NCBI RefSeq assembly: GCF_013388945.1
Contig: NZ_JACAEH010000014.1
Span: forward strand, 114,466-178,465
Direction of reading: 5' to 3'
DNA: 64,000 bases
Origin: Nitrososphaera sp.
GTDB lineage: Archaea; Thermoproteota; Nitrososphaeria; Nitrososphaerales; Nitrososphaeraceae
Positions 26,163-34,985 of this stretch are shown here, piece after piece. The notes beneath the pieces are model-generated. The model saw only the letters and a program-made list of their open reading frames with translations, did not search any database and was not told where the DNA came from. The position numbers and the translations under genes are program-made. Numbering within the stretch: the stretch's first letter is position 1; each line of letters begins with the position of its first letter.

Positions 26163-27174
26163 CTATGGACGAGTAAGCTCCGTCATTGAAAAGCCACCTT
26201 TGGCAGAAGCCGAGGCTCCTTGAACGCTATTGAAGATCTCTATTCCTGTTTCCATACCAACGATTTTGAAGTTAGCCCTGTCTCGGGGTCAGTTGATGTG
26301 CAACCCTGTTCCAAATCGTAGTGACTGCCAAAAGCGTTAGCGATGTGATTATTGATATTCATGGACCTCTCCCACCATGTATTTGATTGTACTTGTGTAA
26401 TATCCAATATCACATTGTGGCGGTATACTACAATTCCATCTCCATTCTTGTCTTCACAAGTAGTATCAGTATACTGCACCCCTCCCACCGCATCATCTTG
26501 ATCTGTGAATGATTTTTGTACCCAATTGCCTCCACTGTCTGTAACTGCATCCCACATAAAGTCGATTACAATATAGTTATTGCTCGTTGGCGCATCTATA
26601 TCTTGCAACCATATGTCCGTGAGGTAGAAGGCAGTAGTAGTACCGTCAGCATTAGTTGAAGTTGGCTTTAAATCGTTAGTCCAAATCCATTGTCCTTTGA
26701 GAGTGTAATCATATGTGGATAGCATTGGGAACTTATCGGTGCTTTGTGTGCGCTTTGTAGGCGCTTTATTTTCAGTACTCGGATTCCACGGAGTACCCCA
26801 TGGATCCTGTCCTTGTATCATTGCTTGCCAAGCAATACCATTCGCCGCTGATCCACTGTTTCTAACTTTTGCTTCGAAATAATTGTCTCTGTCAATCCAT
26901 GTAGACCTATTTGGGTTGTCAGCACATGTGTCGAGTTTCCCGAACTTGTCTGCAAATACTGGATTGGTGTCATCATATGTAGGGTTCTGATAGTTTTTTA
27001 CACCCCAGTAACCAATCCCGCAACCGATGCCTACATCATCGTTTGCAGTTATGGCAAACGCCAAGGGCATCCTGCTCCACTCGCTGCAATGATCAACACC
27101 ACTCCTGCAGAGAGCATCAGAATACTCCTAAGCACATGCCTGTTGTTTACCCTCGTCTTGTTTACGCTCATCAT
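26163..27174 (-). pseudogene. Secreted protein gene with two frameshifts (paralogue of 27286-28389)
   Basis: The main open frame (26240-27070) encodes GCGIGYWGVK..., MIQGQDPWG, LKGQWIWTNDLKP and NYIVIDFMW, all matched in the intact divergent paralogue. Upstream, ATG 27174 starts a signal peptide (HVLRSILMLSAGVVLIIAAS) in another frame that joins at about 27070. Downstream, the frame stops at 26240, but shifting by one base in the A-run at 26264-26267 gives SKIVGMETGIEIFNSVQGAS and AKGGFSMTEL. This aligns with the paralogue's SIVDVESGIEVAAGSYG and AEGGFSNTDL, and ends at TAG 26163-26165. Two independent shifts argue for a decaying gene. Function unknown. Confidence 0.8.
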
Positions 27175-27285
27175 AAAACACGAATGAAGAACGTGTCTTA
27201 GTTTTTTGGACGCGTATGGAGTCAGTCATCTACACTGTGGTCGCATTTTCCAAGTTTGACGCAAGATGACGCCTCTTGACACTAT

Positions 27286-28389
27286 ATGCACCATTTTATG
27301 CGAAGTGACAACGCTGCAGCCAAAACGGCTATCCAAATCGTCTTAATGTCGAGACTGATGACTATTATGGGAAGAGAAGGACGAAATGATAGACAGATAG
27401 CGCGGCCGGCGATGGTACTGGCCACAGCTATGGCCCTTGTCATCCTGGTAAGCGGCACCGCTATGCCTTTTGCCGCAGGCTCGCATGGTGGAACGCACAA
27501 GGCACAGGACCCTGGCTTTGGTTGCGGAGATTCGTACTGGGGAATAAAGAGTGGCCAGTATGAATATGACCAGTACAAATACGGTAAGGAAGACAACAAT
27601 AACAACTGCGGCACGATTCTGTATACATATTACGGCAGAACCAACATCGTGAAGCTCCACACATTCCTGCCGGGCGACATGTCACAACAATATGCGACTC
27701 AGTGGCAGGCAGCAATTCAAGGCACAGACCCTTGGGGTAATTATGGCCAGTACGCTTGGGAACATCCGCCCGAAATACTCAATGGAAATGGGGCTTTCCC
27801 CGCTTCGACAAGTCCAAGCTACAACCTGAAGGCACAATGGCTTTGGACGAATGACGCCAAGCCGCTAACGGATAATGTATATGCAAACTACTTGACGAAT
27901 CTATGGCTGGTGAACACCAACAGCTACATAGTAATAGACTTCATGTGGATGCAGCTGAAAAGCAATGGATCATCTCCCTATAGCTGGGTTCAAAACATCG
28001 TCACCGACCAGAGTTCGACAACAAAAGGAAACACTGCCAATCCAGCTTCTGGAATTCAATACTACCAACCGTATTGTGACCGTGAACCTGGTGCCGGAGG
28101 CACATACAAGAACGTCTATCACTACAATGTAGTACTGGACAATACCTCTCACGGATCAGGCCAGTGGATTGAGAAAGTTGCAAGCATCAATTCTATTCTG
28201 ACCCAAGCTACTACCTATGGCGGCTATGTACAAGCGGGTCCATTTGGAAACTGCACAACACTTACGCCGGGAACAAGGTCCAGCTACTCTATAGTGGATG
28301 TAGAGTCAGGAATAGAAGTTGCGGCCGGTAGCTACGGTAAATCGGGGAAAGCTGAAGGTGGATTCTCCAACACCGACCTATACTACTAA
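27286..28389 (+). CDS. Secreted protein of unknown function, intact paralogue
   Basis: Up to 367 residues. A start at ATG 27346 or 27367 would give a normal signal peptide (PAMVLATAMALVILVSGTAM). The mature part is Tyr/Trp/Asn-rich: GCGDSYWGIKSGQYEYDQYK, WQAAIQGTDPWG, LKAQWLWTNDAKP, SYIVIDFMWMQL. The all-beta, aromatic pattern recalls GH12-like or other jelly-roll folds, but no catalytic motif can be named. The C-terminus is Gly/Ser-rich without an anchor, so the protein is probably released. It is divergent from its broken paralogue, with a 111-nt shared upstream region. Confidence 0.8.
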   Translation: MHHFMRSDNAAAKTAIQIVLMSRLMTIMGREGRNDRQIARPAMVLATAMALVILVSGTAMPFAAGSHGGTHKAQDPGFGCGDSYWGIKSGQYEYDQYKYGKEDNNNNCGTILYTYYGRTNIVKLHTFLPGDMSQQYATQWQAAIQGTDPWGNYGQYAWEHPPEILNGNGAFPASTSPSYNLKAQWLWTNDAKPLTDNVYANYLTNLWLVNTNSYIVIDFMWMQLKSNGSSPYSWVQNIVTDQSSTTKGNTANPASGIQYYQPYCDREPGAGGTYKNVYHYNVVLDNTSHGSGQWIEKVASINSILTQATTYGGYVQAGPFGNCTTLTPGTRSSYSIVDVESGIEVAAGSYGKSGKAEGGFSNTDLYY

Positions 28390-28529
28390 GACTATCGCCT
28401 CCCTCTTTTTCTTTGTTATCTTAACGTTCAGTCGAGTACTATCGGCAGCTATTCCGGGAAAGTTTCCTTTACCCAATCATAGTATCAACCTCCAGAAACA
28501 TTATTTATTTCGTCACCATTTGACGCAAC

Positions 28530-29093
28530 ATGATTCTGGAGACGTTGGTCAAGCGTGAGACTGCTAACAGAATAACACTGAGACTGCCAACTACTATCCT
28601 GCAGATTTTAAAAGAGGATGCAGACAAACGGGACATTTCACTTAATGCTCAAATTTCGAGTGTATTACGCAAGAACATCGTTTTTGAAAATAGCGTTAAC
28701 GCCGTACCTAACATCACGATACCACATTTTTTGTTCAATAAAGTGCTTGACAATATTGATGAACGGTTTATTCAAGAGCTTGCCATGGAAGCTCCAAGTC
28801 AAATTAGAAAATCATTTATGAAAAGAGGAATTAGGTATGAATTGCAGGAGGTTATCAATGAGTATCTTATCCCCACGGGAAAGTATTGTGGCTGGTATAA
28901 TTTTGTGTGCGAGGTCAAGAATGCACGATGCAGGCTTGTCTTTGAAACGCACTTGGGACGCCAGTGGACAAGCTTTCTTTTTGCATATGTTAAGGGCATT
29001 CTAAGCTCCCTGCAGGTATTCATAGAATTCGAATCAATGGATGATAATGTCATTGTCTTCATAGTAAGGACTCCAGACCGGTTGATGGCGTAA
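28530..29093 (+). CDS. Ribbon-helix-helix DNA-binding protein with unknown C-terminal domain
   Basis: A 187-residue protein. Residues about 12-48 (ANRITLRLPTTILQILKEDA followed by DKRDISLNAQISSVLRKNI) match the Arc/MetJ ribbon-helix-helix pattern: a beta strand, then two helices. The remaining 140 residues include GKYCGWYNFVCEVKNARCRL and a C-terminal strand-rich region and are not recognised. It is expected to act as a dimeric transcription regulator. AT-rich and located in the accessory island. Confidence 0.7.
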   Translation: MILETLVKRETANRITLRLPTTILQILKEDADKRDISLNAQISSVLRKNIVFENSVNAVPNITIPHFLFNKVLDNIDERFIQELAMEAPSQIRKSFMKRGIRYELQEVINEYLIPTGKYCGWYNFVCEVKNARCRLVFETHLGRQWTSFLFAYVKGILSSLQVFIEFESMDDNVIVFIVRTPDRLMA

Positions 29094-29159
29094 GAAGCTA
29101 GCTTCAATACCTTACAAGAGTATCTCCGCGCTAGAAAATCAGTAAAGACACAAAGTAGG

Positions 29160-30404
29160 CTAGTGGTTTTGTGGTGGTAGTGTAGAAAAGGATTTCTTGG
29201 TAGCGAGTATTAAAGTGAAAGCTAGTAATGAAGAAGCTAAGATAATCATTGTCACGCTACTAAATTCTGGAACGGGTCTGGCTAGCTGGATAGTCACTAT
29301 TCGAGGATTAATGTCGTTTTCATCACCCTGTGGATAAATACGTTCATCGGAACCCTGAGCATTAGTTGCAAGATAAGCACCGTCAGGACTGATTACCGTA
29401 TCAAGCCAGCCCCAATTGTCCATATACACTAACTCTCCGTTCTCCTTGGCTCCTTCAATAGAAACAATCCTCAAAACATAGTCTTCACCATTTTCACAGT
29501 TTCTTTCAAGATGGGGAGAATAAATCAGGAACTCGGCATTCGGACTGAAAGCTACATTGCTAATGCAGGTACGCGGTATGATTGTTCTAACAACTCCGCT
29601 TTGCAGGTTGATATATTTGATGCCATCCACTGTAGGAAAGGCGAACTTCTTGCCATCGGGACTAACGACAAACCGATCATTGTCAAATGTCATGAGGTTT
29701 CGCAGTTTTGAGCCTAGCTGGAGATTATCTTGAGGATAAAAGTGAAATGTGCTGTCGTGTGTAAGATAGACTGACGTATCATCTGCCTCACTTGCAACAT
29801 CAAACCAACTAACATTGGAGCTATTTGTTATCTGATAGCTGACGCCCGTTCTAAGGTCATATCTGTAAATGTTTTCTGGGTACCTGTTTTCTGGGTCATT
29901 TCCCCCGACAAGATAGAAAATGCTGTCTCCGGATGAGGAGAACTTTGCTTGGTAAATTGTCAGCAAATAACCCTTGGGAAAATGATCACTAGGAGCACTT
30001 GTAGTTTCTAAGTCAAGTTTATTCACCTTGTTACCGTCCATAAGGTCGATCATTGCCAATGAATGAGGCTCGGCCGGCCCCAAAAGTTCGGGCTTACTAA
30101 AGTCGTAAAATCTAAAAAGTATGTATCTTCCATCTTGGCTCCAATCAAAAACGTGAATTTGCTCGACTCCGGTCGCATCTCTACTATTTATCATCTCTTT
30201 TAATGTAGTAGTATTTACGATGGTTCTAACTATTGTAGGCTTGAACATGCCATCACCCTGTGGAATCTGATAGTCACTGTCTGTATCTGTGACATCATTG
30301 ATCGAGCCTGCAGCTGTTTTGAAAATCAAAAAATTTAGATCAGATGCAATTACTAAACTCAATATAGCAACAACACCAATTATCGGGAGACTGAAACTCG
30401 GCAT
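29160..30404 (-). CDS. Surface beta-propeller protein with PEF-type C-terminal anchor
   Basis: A 414-residue protein. The N-terminal hydrophobic helix (IIGVVAILSLVIASDLNFLI) is a signal or anchor. The body resembles TolB/WD40-like propeller blades (DWSQDGRYILFRFYDF, AKFSSSGDSIFYLVGGN, VSPDGKKFAFPTVDG, ISPDGAYLATNA). The C-terminus is PVPEF, a transmembrane helix, then KK and a short tail: the layout of archaeal PEF/PEFG-CTERM sorting signals processed by archaeosortase. Likely an extracellular binding protein; ligand unknown. Confidence 0.75.
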   Translation of the reverse strand: MPSFSLPIIGVVAILSLVIASDLNFLIFKTAAGSINDVTDTDSDYQIPQGDGMFKPTIVRTIVNTTTLKEMINSRDATGVEQIHVFDWSQDGRYILFRFYDFSKPELLGPAEPHSLAMIDLMDGNKVNKLDLETTSAPSDHFPKGYLLTIYQAKFSSSGDSIFYLVGGNDPENRYPENIYRYDLRTGVSYQITNSSNVSWFDVASEADDTSVYLTHDSTFHFYPQDNLQLGSKLRNLMTFDNDRFVVSPDGKKFAFPTVDGIKYINLQSGVVRTIIPRTCISNVAFSPNAEFLIYSPHLERNCENGEDYVLRIVSIEGAKENGELVYMDNWGWLDTVISPDGAYLATNAQGSDERIYPQGDENDINPRIVTIQLARPVPEFSSVTMIILASSLLAFTLILATKKSFSTLPPQNH

Positions 30405-30515
30405 CAGGTAATCACATTATGCAAGTCTATCCTTTTTAGCATTTTATCATTACAGATTTGCGATTTTCGATTGGCTAAACGATTATTAGTTCCATTTTGG
30501 AACAAAGCCGCAGTA

Positions 30516-31592
30516 ATGCTAAAGGTAGCAGTAATAGGGGCCACCGGCGCCGTGGGCCAGGAGTTCATCGTCGCCCTCAACAAGCACAAGTGGTTCCAGA
30601 TTACACAGATCGCAGCTTCTGAGCGCTCTGCGGGCAAGAAATACATCGACGCCATCCGCGACCCGAGCTCCGGCATCCTGAGGTGGCACAACCGAGAGGA
30701 AGTCCCCGAATATGCAAGGGACATGATAGTCAGCAAGGTAGACGACATCAAGCCCCAGAACTTTGACCTGATATTCACGGCACTAGAGTCGGACGACGCC
30801 AAGGTGATAGAGCCCAAGTTCGCAAAAACCACGCCGGTCATAAGCACCGCCGCGGCGTTTCGATACGAGCCGGACGTGCCCATTCTCATACCGGGCGTAA
30901 ACGACTCGCACGTGGAGCTTTTGAGCGCGCAGAGCAAGAACCGGGGCTGGAAGGGGTTCATAGCGCCGCTTCCAAACTGTACCACGACGGGCCTTGCAAT
31001 CACGCTAAAGCCGATACTTGACAAGTTCGGCATAGACAAAGTCTTGATGACATCGATGCAGGCGCTCTCTGGCGCGGGCAGGTCGCCCGGCGTCATAGCC
31101 CTTGACATCATGGACAACGTCATCCCCTACATACCAAAGGAGGAGGAGAAGGTGCAGATAGAGGCGAAAAAGATCCTCGGCTCGTTTGGAGACAGCTCGA
31201 TAAAGCCGGCGGACTTTAGGGTCAGCTGCACCTGCACGCGCGTGCCTGTGATAGACGGCCACACAGAGACCGTGTTTGTCGAGACTGAAAAGCCGGCAGA
31301 GGCAGAGAGCGTCAAGAGAGAGATGCTTGACTTTTCAAAGAAGGTGTCGATAAAGGCACTCCCGACTGCTCCCAAAGACTACATCATCGTGCACGACGAC
31401 CCGACCCGCCCCCAGCCGAGGATAGACCGGGAGATAAACGACGGCATGACTACGGTGGTCGGCAGGCTGCGCAAGGACACTGCCTTTGACAACGGGATAA
31501 AGTACGTGCTCCTGTCGCACAACGAAAAGATGGGCTCTGCCCGCGGCGCGGTCCTGCTTGCAGAGCTCCTGAAAGAAAAGGCGGCGCTTTGA
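30516..31592 (+). CDS. asd: Aspartate-semialdehyde dehydrogenase family reductase
   Basis: A 358-residue NADP-dependent dehydrogenase. The nucleotide-binding GATGAVGQ is at 8-15 and the catalytic Cys155 is in PLPNCTTTGL; SMQALSGAGRSPG follows. ATG 30516 gives the family-typical N-terminus MLKVAVIGATGAVG; the longer frame from 30471 is not needed. Asd makes aspartate semialdehyde for Thr/Met/Lys synthesis. Crenarchaeal malonyl-CoA reductase belongs to the same family, and ammonia-oxidising archaea need such a step in the 3-hydroxypropionate/4-hydroxybutyrate cycle, so a dual or alternative role is possible. Confidence 0.88.
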   Translation: MLKVAVIGATGAVGQEFIVALNKHKWFQITQIAASERSAGKKYIDAIRDPSSGILRWHNREEVPEYARDMIVSKVDDIKPQNFDLIFTALESDDAKVIEPKFAKTTPVISTAAAFRYEPDVPILIPGVNDSHVELLSAQSKNRGWKGFIAPLPNCTTTGLAITLKPILDKFGIDKVLMTSMQALSGAGRSPGVIALDIMDNVIPYIPKEEEKVQIEAKKILGSFGDSSIKPADFRVSCTCTRVPVIDGHTETVFVETEKPAEAESVKREMLDFSKKVSIKALPTAPKDYIIVHDDPTRPQPRIDREINDGMTTVVGRLRKDTAFDNGIKYVLLSHNEKMGSARGAVLLAELLKEKAAL

Positions 31593-31705
31593 GCGCCAGC
31601 CCGCACATTTCTGCGCGACTTTGTAAAATATTGAATTAAAACGGCGTTTGCCGTGATATTATACGTTTATTAACACCCCGCCTCTTAAGTTATGCTCGGC
31701 TCCCG

Positions 31706-32170
31706 ATGGGAAAGATTGACGATCTTGACGTGAAAATATTGAGCGAGCTTGCCAAGGACGCCAGCATTTCCGTCCCGCGGCTTTCCAAGAAGATAAACGT
31801 CAACGCCTCGGTGGTCTACAGCAGGATAAAGCGCCTTGTAAAGAAGGGCCTGATAAAGAAGTTCACGATTGTGATAAACGACGAGGCGCTTGGCTTTAAC
31901 GTCAAGGCGCTCACAGGCATCAACATGGACTCGAAACTGCGCGACAACGTATTGAACGAGCTTTTCAAGATCCCCGAAGTGCGGGAAGTATCAGAGGTCA
32001 CGGGCAGGTTTGACATCCTGGTCACCATGACGTCGCACACCCTTGACGAGATGCACCAGCTCATCTCTGAAAAGATAGGCAGGATAGAGGGCATACAAAA
32101 GACCGAGACCTTTATCGAGATGCGCAAGACGGTGCGCGAGCTGGCCTATCCTGCCTCGATTTCCAAGTGA
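31706..32170 (+). CDS. Lrp/AsnC-family transcriptional regulator
   Basis: A 154-residue classical Lrp/AsnC protein. The N-terminal winged helix reads DDLDVKILSELAKDASISVP and VNASVVYSRIKRLVKKGLIK (about 4-55). The C-terminal RAM/effector domain (about 65-145) contains EVTGRFDILVTMTSHTLDEM. Such proteins sense amino acids or other small ligands as octamers. It follows asd by about 110 nt, which contains an AT-rich promoter-like region; targets unknown. Confidence 0.92.
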   Translation: MGKIDDLDVKILSELAKDASISVPRLSKKINVNASVVYSRIKRLVKKGLIKKFTIVINDEALGFNVKALTGINMDSKLRDNVLNELFKIPEVREVSEVTGRFDILVTMTSHTLDEMHQLISEKIGRIEGIQKTETFIEMRKTVRELAYPASISK

Positions 32171-32222
32171 CGTTTAAGCTATAAATAACATCTAGGGCAC
32201 CTGTATCTCGGATCTCGACCCC

Positions 32223-33116
32223 TTGGACACAGTACGCCAGGTCTCGGTTGGCAGCAAGATAAAGGACTACTATGAAGTGACCAAGCCCAAGATCTGGTAC
32301 CTGCTTGTTTTCACGGCCTTTGGCGCGGCCCTCACGGCGTCGCTCCTTTTTGACATATACCTGGACCCCATGACGTGGGCGCTTTTGATAGGCGGAGTCG
32401 CCGCAGGCTCGGCGGCTGCCGACACGCTGACAGGCTACAACGACCGGGACATCGACGCGATAATGGAGAGGACAAAGGGCAGGCCCATACCTTCTGGCAG
32501 GATAAAGCCGCAGAACGCGCTTGCATTTGGGATAATCCTCGCCGGCATATCTCTTGCCTGCGCCTGGTTCATCAACCCGCTTGCGTTTGGTCTGATGGCC
32601 TTTGGGCTCTTTGACAACATCATCGTCTACAGCAAGTGGCTCAAGAGGCGCAGCCAGTCAAACATCATCCTCGGCGGGTTTTCCGGCGGCGCGCCGGCGC
32701 TGATAGGCTACGTCGCCGTGACGACTATGAACATCGAGATTGGCCTCGTGATGGCCGGGCTCGTGTTCCTGTGGATACCGACGCACATCTGGAGCCTTGC
32801 GCTGCACGTGAAAAAGGACTACTCTGCCGCAAAGGTGCCGATGCTCCCGGTGGTGTCAAGCGAAAAGTCGTCTGTCAGGGTGATTGCAGGCACGACTGTC
32901 ATGATGGTGGTGTTTTCGATTCTGCCGTTCTTTTTCAACCAGTTCGGGCTCATCTACCTAGTAACTGCAGGCGTGTTTGGCGCGGCCATGCTAGCGATGT
33001 CAATCTGGCTGCTCGTCAGGCCGAGCGAGAAGGCGTCGTGGACCGTCTTCAAGTTCTCAAGCCCCTACCTCACGGCGCTGTTCATAGCGTTCATGGTCGA
33101 CGCAGGCTTCAAGTAG
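32223..33116 (+). CDS. ctaB: Protoheme IX farnesyltransferase
   Basis: A 297-residue polytopic UbiA-superfamily prenyltransferase that converts heme B to heme O for terminal oxidase assembly. The two Asp-rich motifs are visible: NDRDIDAIMERTKGRPIPSG (about 77-96) and a second region near WIPTHIWSLALHVKKDYSAA (about 187-206). TTG 32223 is the start. The heme-O product serves the heme-copper oxidase in this aerobic lineage. It converges with nep1 and overlaps it by 8 nt. Confidence 0.95.
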   Translation: MDTVRQVSVGSKIKDYYEVTKPKIWYLLVFTAFGAALTASLLFDIYLDPMTWALLIGGVAAGSAAADTLTGYNDRDIDAIMERTKGRPIPSGRIKPQNALAFGIILAGISLACAWFINPLAFGLMAFGLFDNIIVYSKWLKRRSQSNIILGGFSGGAPALIGYVAVTTMNIEIGLVMAGLVFLWIPTHIWSLALHVKKDYSAAKVPMLPVVSSEKSSVRVIAGTTVMMVVFSILPFFFNQFGLIYLVTAGVFGAAMLAMSIWLLVRPSEKASWTVFKFSSPYLTALFIAFMVDAGFK

Positions 33117-33819
33117 CCTTTTCGCACTCGTACAGGATTCTCGCTATCACGACGTGCGTCTCAAGGCCGATATCCTGTATGGAATAGGTGCAGTTGAAAA
33201 GCTGCGTAGTCTTTTCAGAGAAATGGCCCTTTGGGAATGCCCCGACCACAAAAGCGCAGTGGCCCGCCCTGTTCTTGGCAACGACTTGCTGCGCGCTTGA
33301 CTGCACGCCGGCAGACGACAGGCCGACGACCCTGTCAGGCTCCAAGTCGCGTATCAGCTCTTCAAGCGTGCCGTCCTGTATCTCCAAGAGCACCTTCCCG
33401 TCGTCGCTTTTGACGGCGCCGTCCCTGAACAGGTTTGTCATGACGCCTTCGAACCGGAAAAATGACTTTGGGATGCGCAGGCCTTCTGCTACGCTGATGA
33501 CCTTGTCGCCGTACGTGTGCACAAACACGTCAAGCTTGTTGTTGATGAAAAGAGGCGTCGCAAGGGCCTCCACGAGGGCAAAGTGCACGATGTCAGGCCT
33601 CCCGCGCTTCCAGCTCTCGTCGAGGTTCTTCATGGCCGCGTGGTGGTAGCTACGGTCAAGCAGCGTCTCTGACGCCTTTGCGCCCAGCCTGCGGGCGCGG
33701 CTTGACACCGCCGGGTGGCCGGCTATCTCTGCCGGCACCATTTCAAGGGCGGCCTCTGCCAGAACAAGCGTGAACTTCGTGGCATGCGGTTGGCCCGCAT
33801 AATAATAAGAGTTTATCAC
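33109..33819 (-). CDS. nep1: Nep1/Emg1 rRNA pseudouridine N1-methyltransferase
   Basis: A 236-residue SPOUT-class methyltransferase that modifies a pseudouridine in 16S rRNA during small-subunit assembly. Recognisable segments are TLVLAEAALEMVP near the N-terminus, LLDRSYHHAAM, RPDIVHFALVEALATPLF and the C-terminal SAM-knot region GHCAFVVGAFPKGHFSE. The start is GTG 33819: the longer frame beyond it is on the opposite strand's rnp4 gene, and no ATG precedes the conserved part. Its start is 24 nt from that of rnp4. Confidence 0.92.
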   Translation of the reverse strand: MINSYYYAGQPHATKFTLVLAEAALEMVPAEIAGHPAVSSRARRLGAKASETLLDRSYHHAAMKNLDESWKRGRPDIVHFALVEALATPLFINNKLDVFVHTYGDKVISVAEGLRIPKSFFRFEGVMTNLFRDGAVKSDDGKVLLEIQDGTLEELIRDLEPDRVVGLSSAGVQSSAQQVVAKNRAGHCAFVVGAFPKGHFSEKTTQLFNCTYSIQDIGLETHVVIARILYECEKAT

Positions 33820-33843
33820 CCGGCCGTTGCTACCGCTTTTTGC

Positions 33844-34146
33844 TTGAAGGACAAAAAGGCGCAGGCAAAAGAGCTCGCAAGGGAGAGGATAGAGATCCTG
33901 GTGGCCTCGGCGCTTGGCGAAAAGGACGAGGAGCTTGCAGGCAGGCTGGCCATGCTTGCGAAAAGGATAGCCATGCGCCACCGGGTGCGCCTGCCTTATC
34001 CTATACGCCAGCTTTTCTGCAAAAAGTGCAAGGCGTTCATAGTGCCGGGCAGGACGTCGCGCGTTAGGGTCGGCAGGTCAAAAACGAGGGCAGTCAGGCT
34101 GACCTGCGCAAGGTGCGGGCACACCTACAGGCGCATCCTGCCGTGA
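33844..34146 (+). CDS. rnp4: RNase P protein component 4 (Rpp21/Rpr2 type)
   Basis: A 100-residue basic protein of archaeal RNase P, which matures tRNA 5' ends. An N-terminal helical region (AKELARERIEILVASALG) is followed by a zinc ribbon with CKKCKAFIVPG and CARCGHTYRR. No ATG is available; TTG 33844 is the natural start, and the open frame further upstream overlaps nep1. The gene is followed by rps19e after 37 nt. Confidence 0.9.
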   Translation: MKDKKAQAKELARERIEILVASALGEKDEELAGRLAMLAKRIAMRHRVRLPYPIRQLFCKKCKAFIVPGRTSRVRVGRSKTRAVRLTCARCGHTYRRILP

Positions 34147-34152
34147 TAAGGA

Positions 34153-34160
34153 TTTATAAG
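34153..34160 (+). promoter_or_regulatory. TATA-like box of rps19e
   Basis: TTTATAAG lies 24-31 nt before ATG 34184, the leaderless spacing, just after the rnp4 stop. Confidence 0.6.
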
Positions 34161-34183
34161 GGCTCTGCAATTTTCCGAGTTAC

Positions 34184-34639
34184 ATGGCCAAAGTTTACGA
34201 CGTTCCGGCCGACGAGCTTATCGCCAGGCTGGCCAGGCAGCTGAAGGAGGACGCAAAGGTCCAGCCCCCGGCATGGTCAGTGTTTGTCAAGACAGGCTCG
34301 CATGCCGAAAAGATCCCCCAGGACAAGGACTGGTGGTTTACAAGGTGCGCTTCTCTTCTGAGAAAGATTTACCTCCACGGCCCGGTAGGCGTCTCCGACC
34401 TCAAGGTGGAGTATGGCGGCCGCAAGAAGGTGGGCTACAACCTGGCACACCACCGCGACGCGGGCGGCGCAGTCGTCAGGCACGCGCTGCAGCAGCTTGA
34501 AGCCGCAGGCTACATCACCAAGGTGCCCAAGAAGGGCAGGGCAGTGACAAGCGAAGGCACAAAGAAGCTAGACCGGCTCGCAACCGAGATCCACAAGGAA
34601 CTCGCCAAGGCCGCGCCGGCGCTCCAGCGCTACGCGTAA
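34184..34639 (+). CDS. rps19e: Ribosomal protein S19e
   Basis: Small-subunit protein of the archaeal/eukaryal S19e family, 151 residues. The diagnostic core WWFTRCASLLRKIYLHGPVG and GGRKKVGYNLAHHRDAGGAV is present, with a winged-helix-like fold overall. It contributes to 30S maturation. It is followed after 1 nt by the PDCD5 gene, a pairing common in archaea, so they are surely cotranscribed. Confidence 0.98.
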   Translation: MAKVYDVPADELIARLARQLKEDAKVQPPAWSVFVKTGSHAEKIPQDKDWWFTRCASLLRKIYLHGPVGVSDLKVEYGGRKKVGYNLAHHRDAGGAVVRHALQQLEAAGYITKVPKKGRAVTSEGTKKLDRLATEIHKELAKAAPALQRYA

Positions 34640-34640
34640 A

Positions 34641-34916
34641 ATGTCTGCCCCGCAGGCCGGCGACGACGAGGCAAGAAAGCGGGAGGTAGAGGCGGCACGG
34701 CAGCGCGTACTTTTGTCGCTACTTGACGTGCAGGCCCGGCAGAGGCTTACAAACATCCGGCTGGTCAAGCCGGAGCTTGCCGCGGCCGTTGAAAACTATT
34801 TGATAAGCGCCGCGTCGTCGGGCAGGCTGAACAGGCCCCTTACCGACGAGGAATTAAAGCAGATTCTTTTGAGCATCCAGCAGCCAAAACGCGACTTTAA
34901 AATAGACAGGCGCTAA
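34641..34916 (+). CDS. PDCD5-family DNA-binding protein
   Basis: A 91-residue helical protein of the archaeal/eukaryal PDCD5 (TFAR19) family. It has an N-terminal charged helix (DEARKREVEAARQRVLLSLL), then ARQRLTNIRLVKPELAAAVE and the conserved GRLNRPLTDEELKQILLSIQ end. It binds nucleic acid or nascent ribosomal proteins in relatives. ATG is 1 nt after the rps19e stop. Confidence 0.95.
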   Translation: MSAPQAGDDEARKREVEAARQRVLLSLLDVQARQRLTNIRLVKPELAAAVENYLISAASSGRLNRPLTDEELKQILLSIQQPKRDFKIDRR

Positions 34917-34953
34917 ACGCCGGGCGTTGTTTTCCCACACCGTACTTAGTTAA

Positions 34954-34962
34954 CTATTTAAG
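34954..34962 (+). promoter_or_regulatory. TATA-like box of the zinc dehydrogenase
   Basis: CTATTTAAG lies 24-32 nt before ATG 34986, consistent with a leaderless transcript. Confidence 0.55.
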
Positions 34963-34985
34963 TTGAACTGGACGTTTTTGCTCCA

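Noticed and set aside
23140..30470. Integrated virus or transposon
   Set aside because: No integrase, transposase, capsid or terminase gene and no flanking repeats seen.
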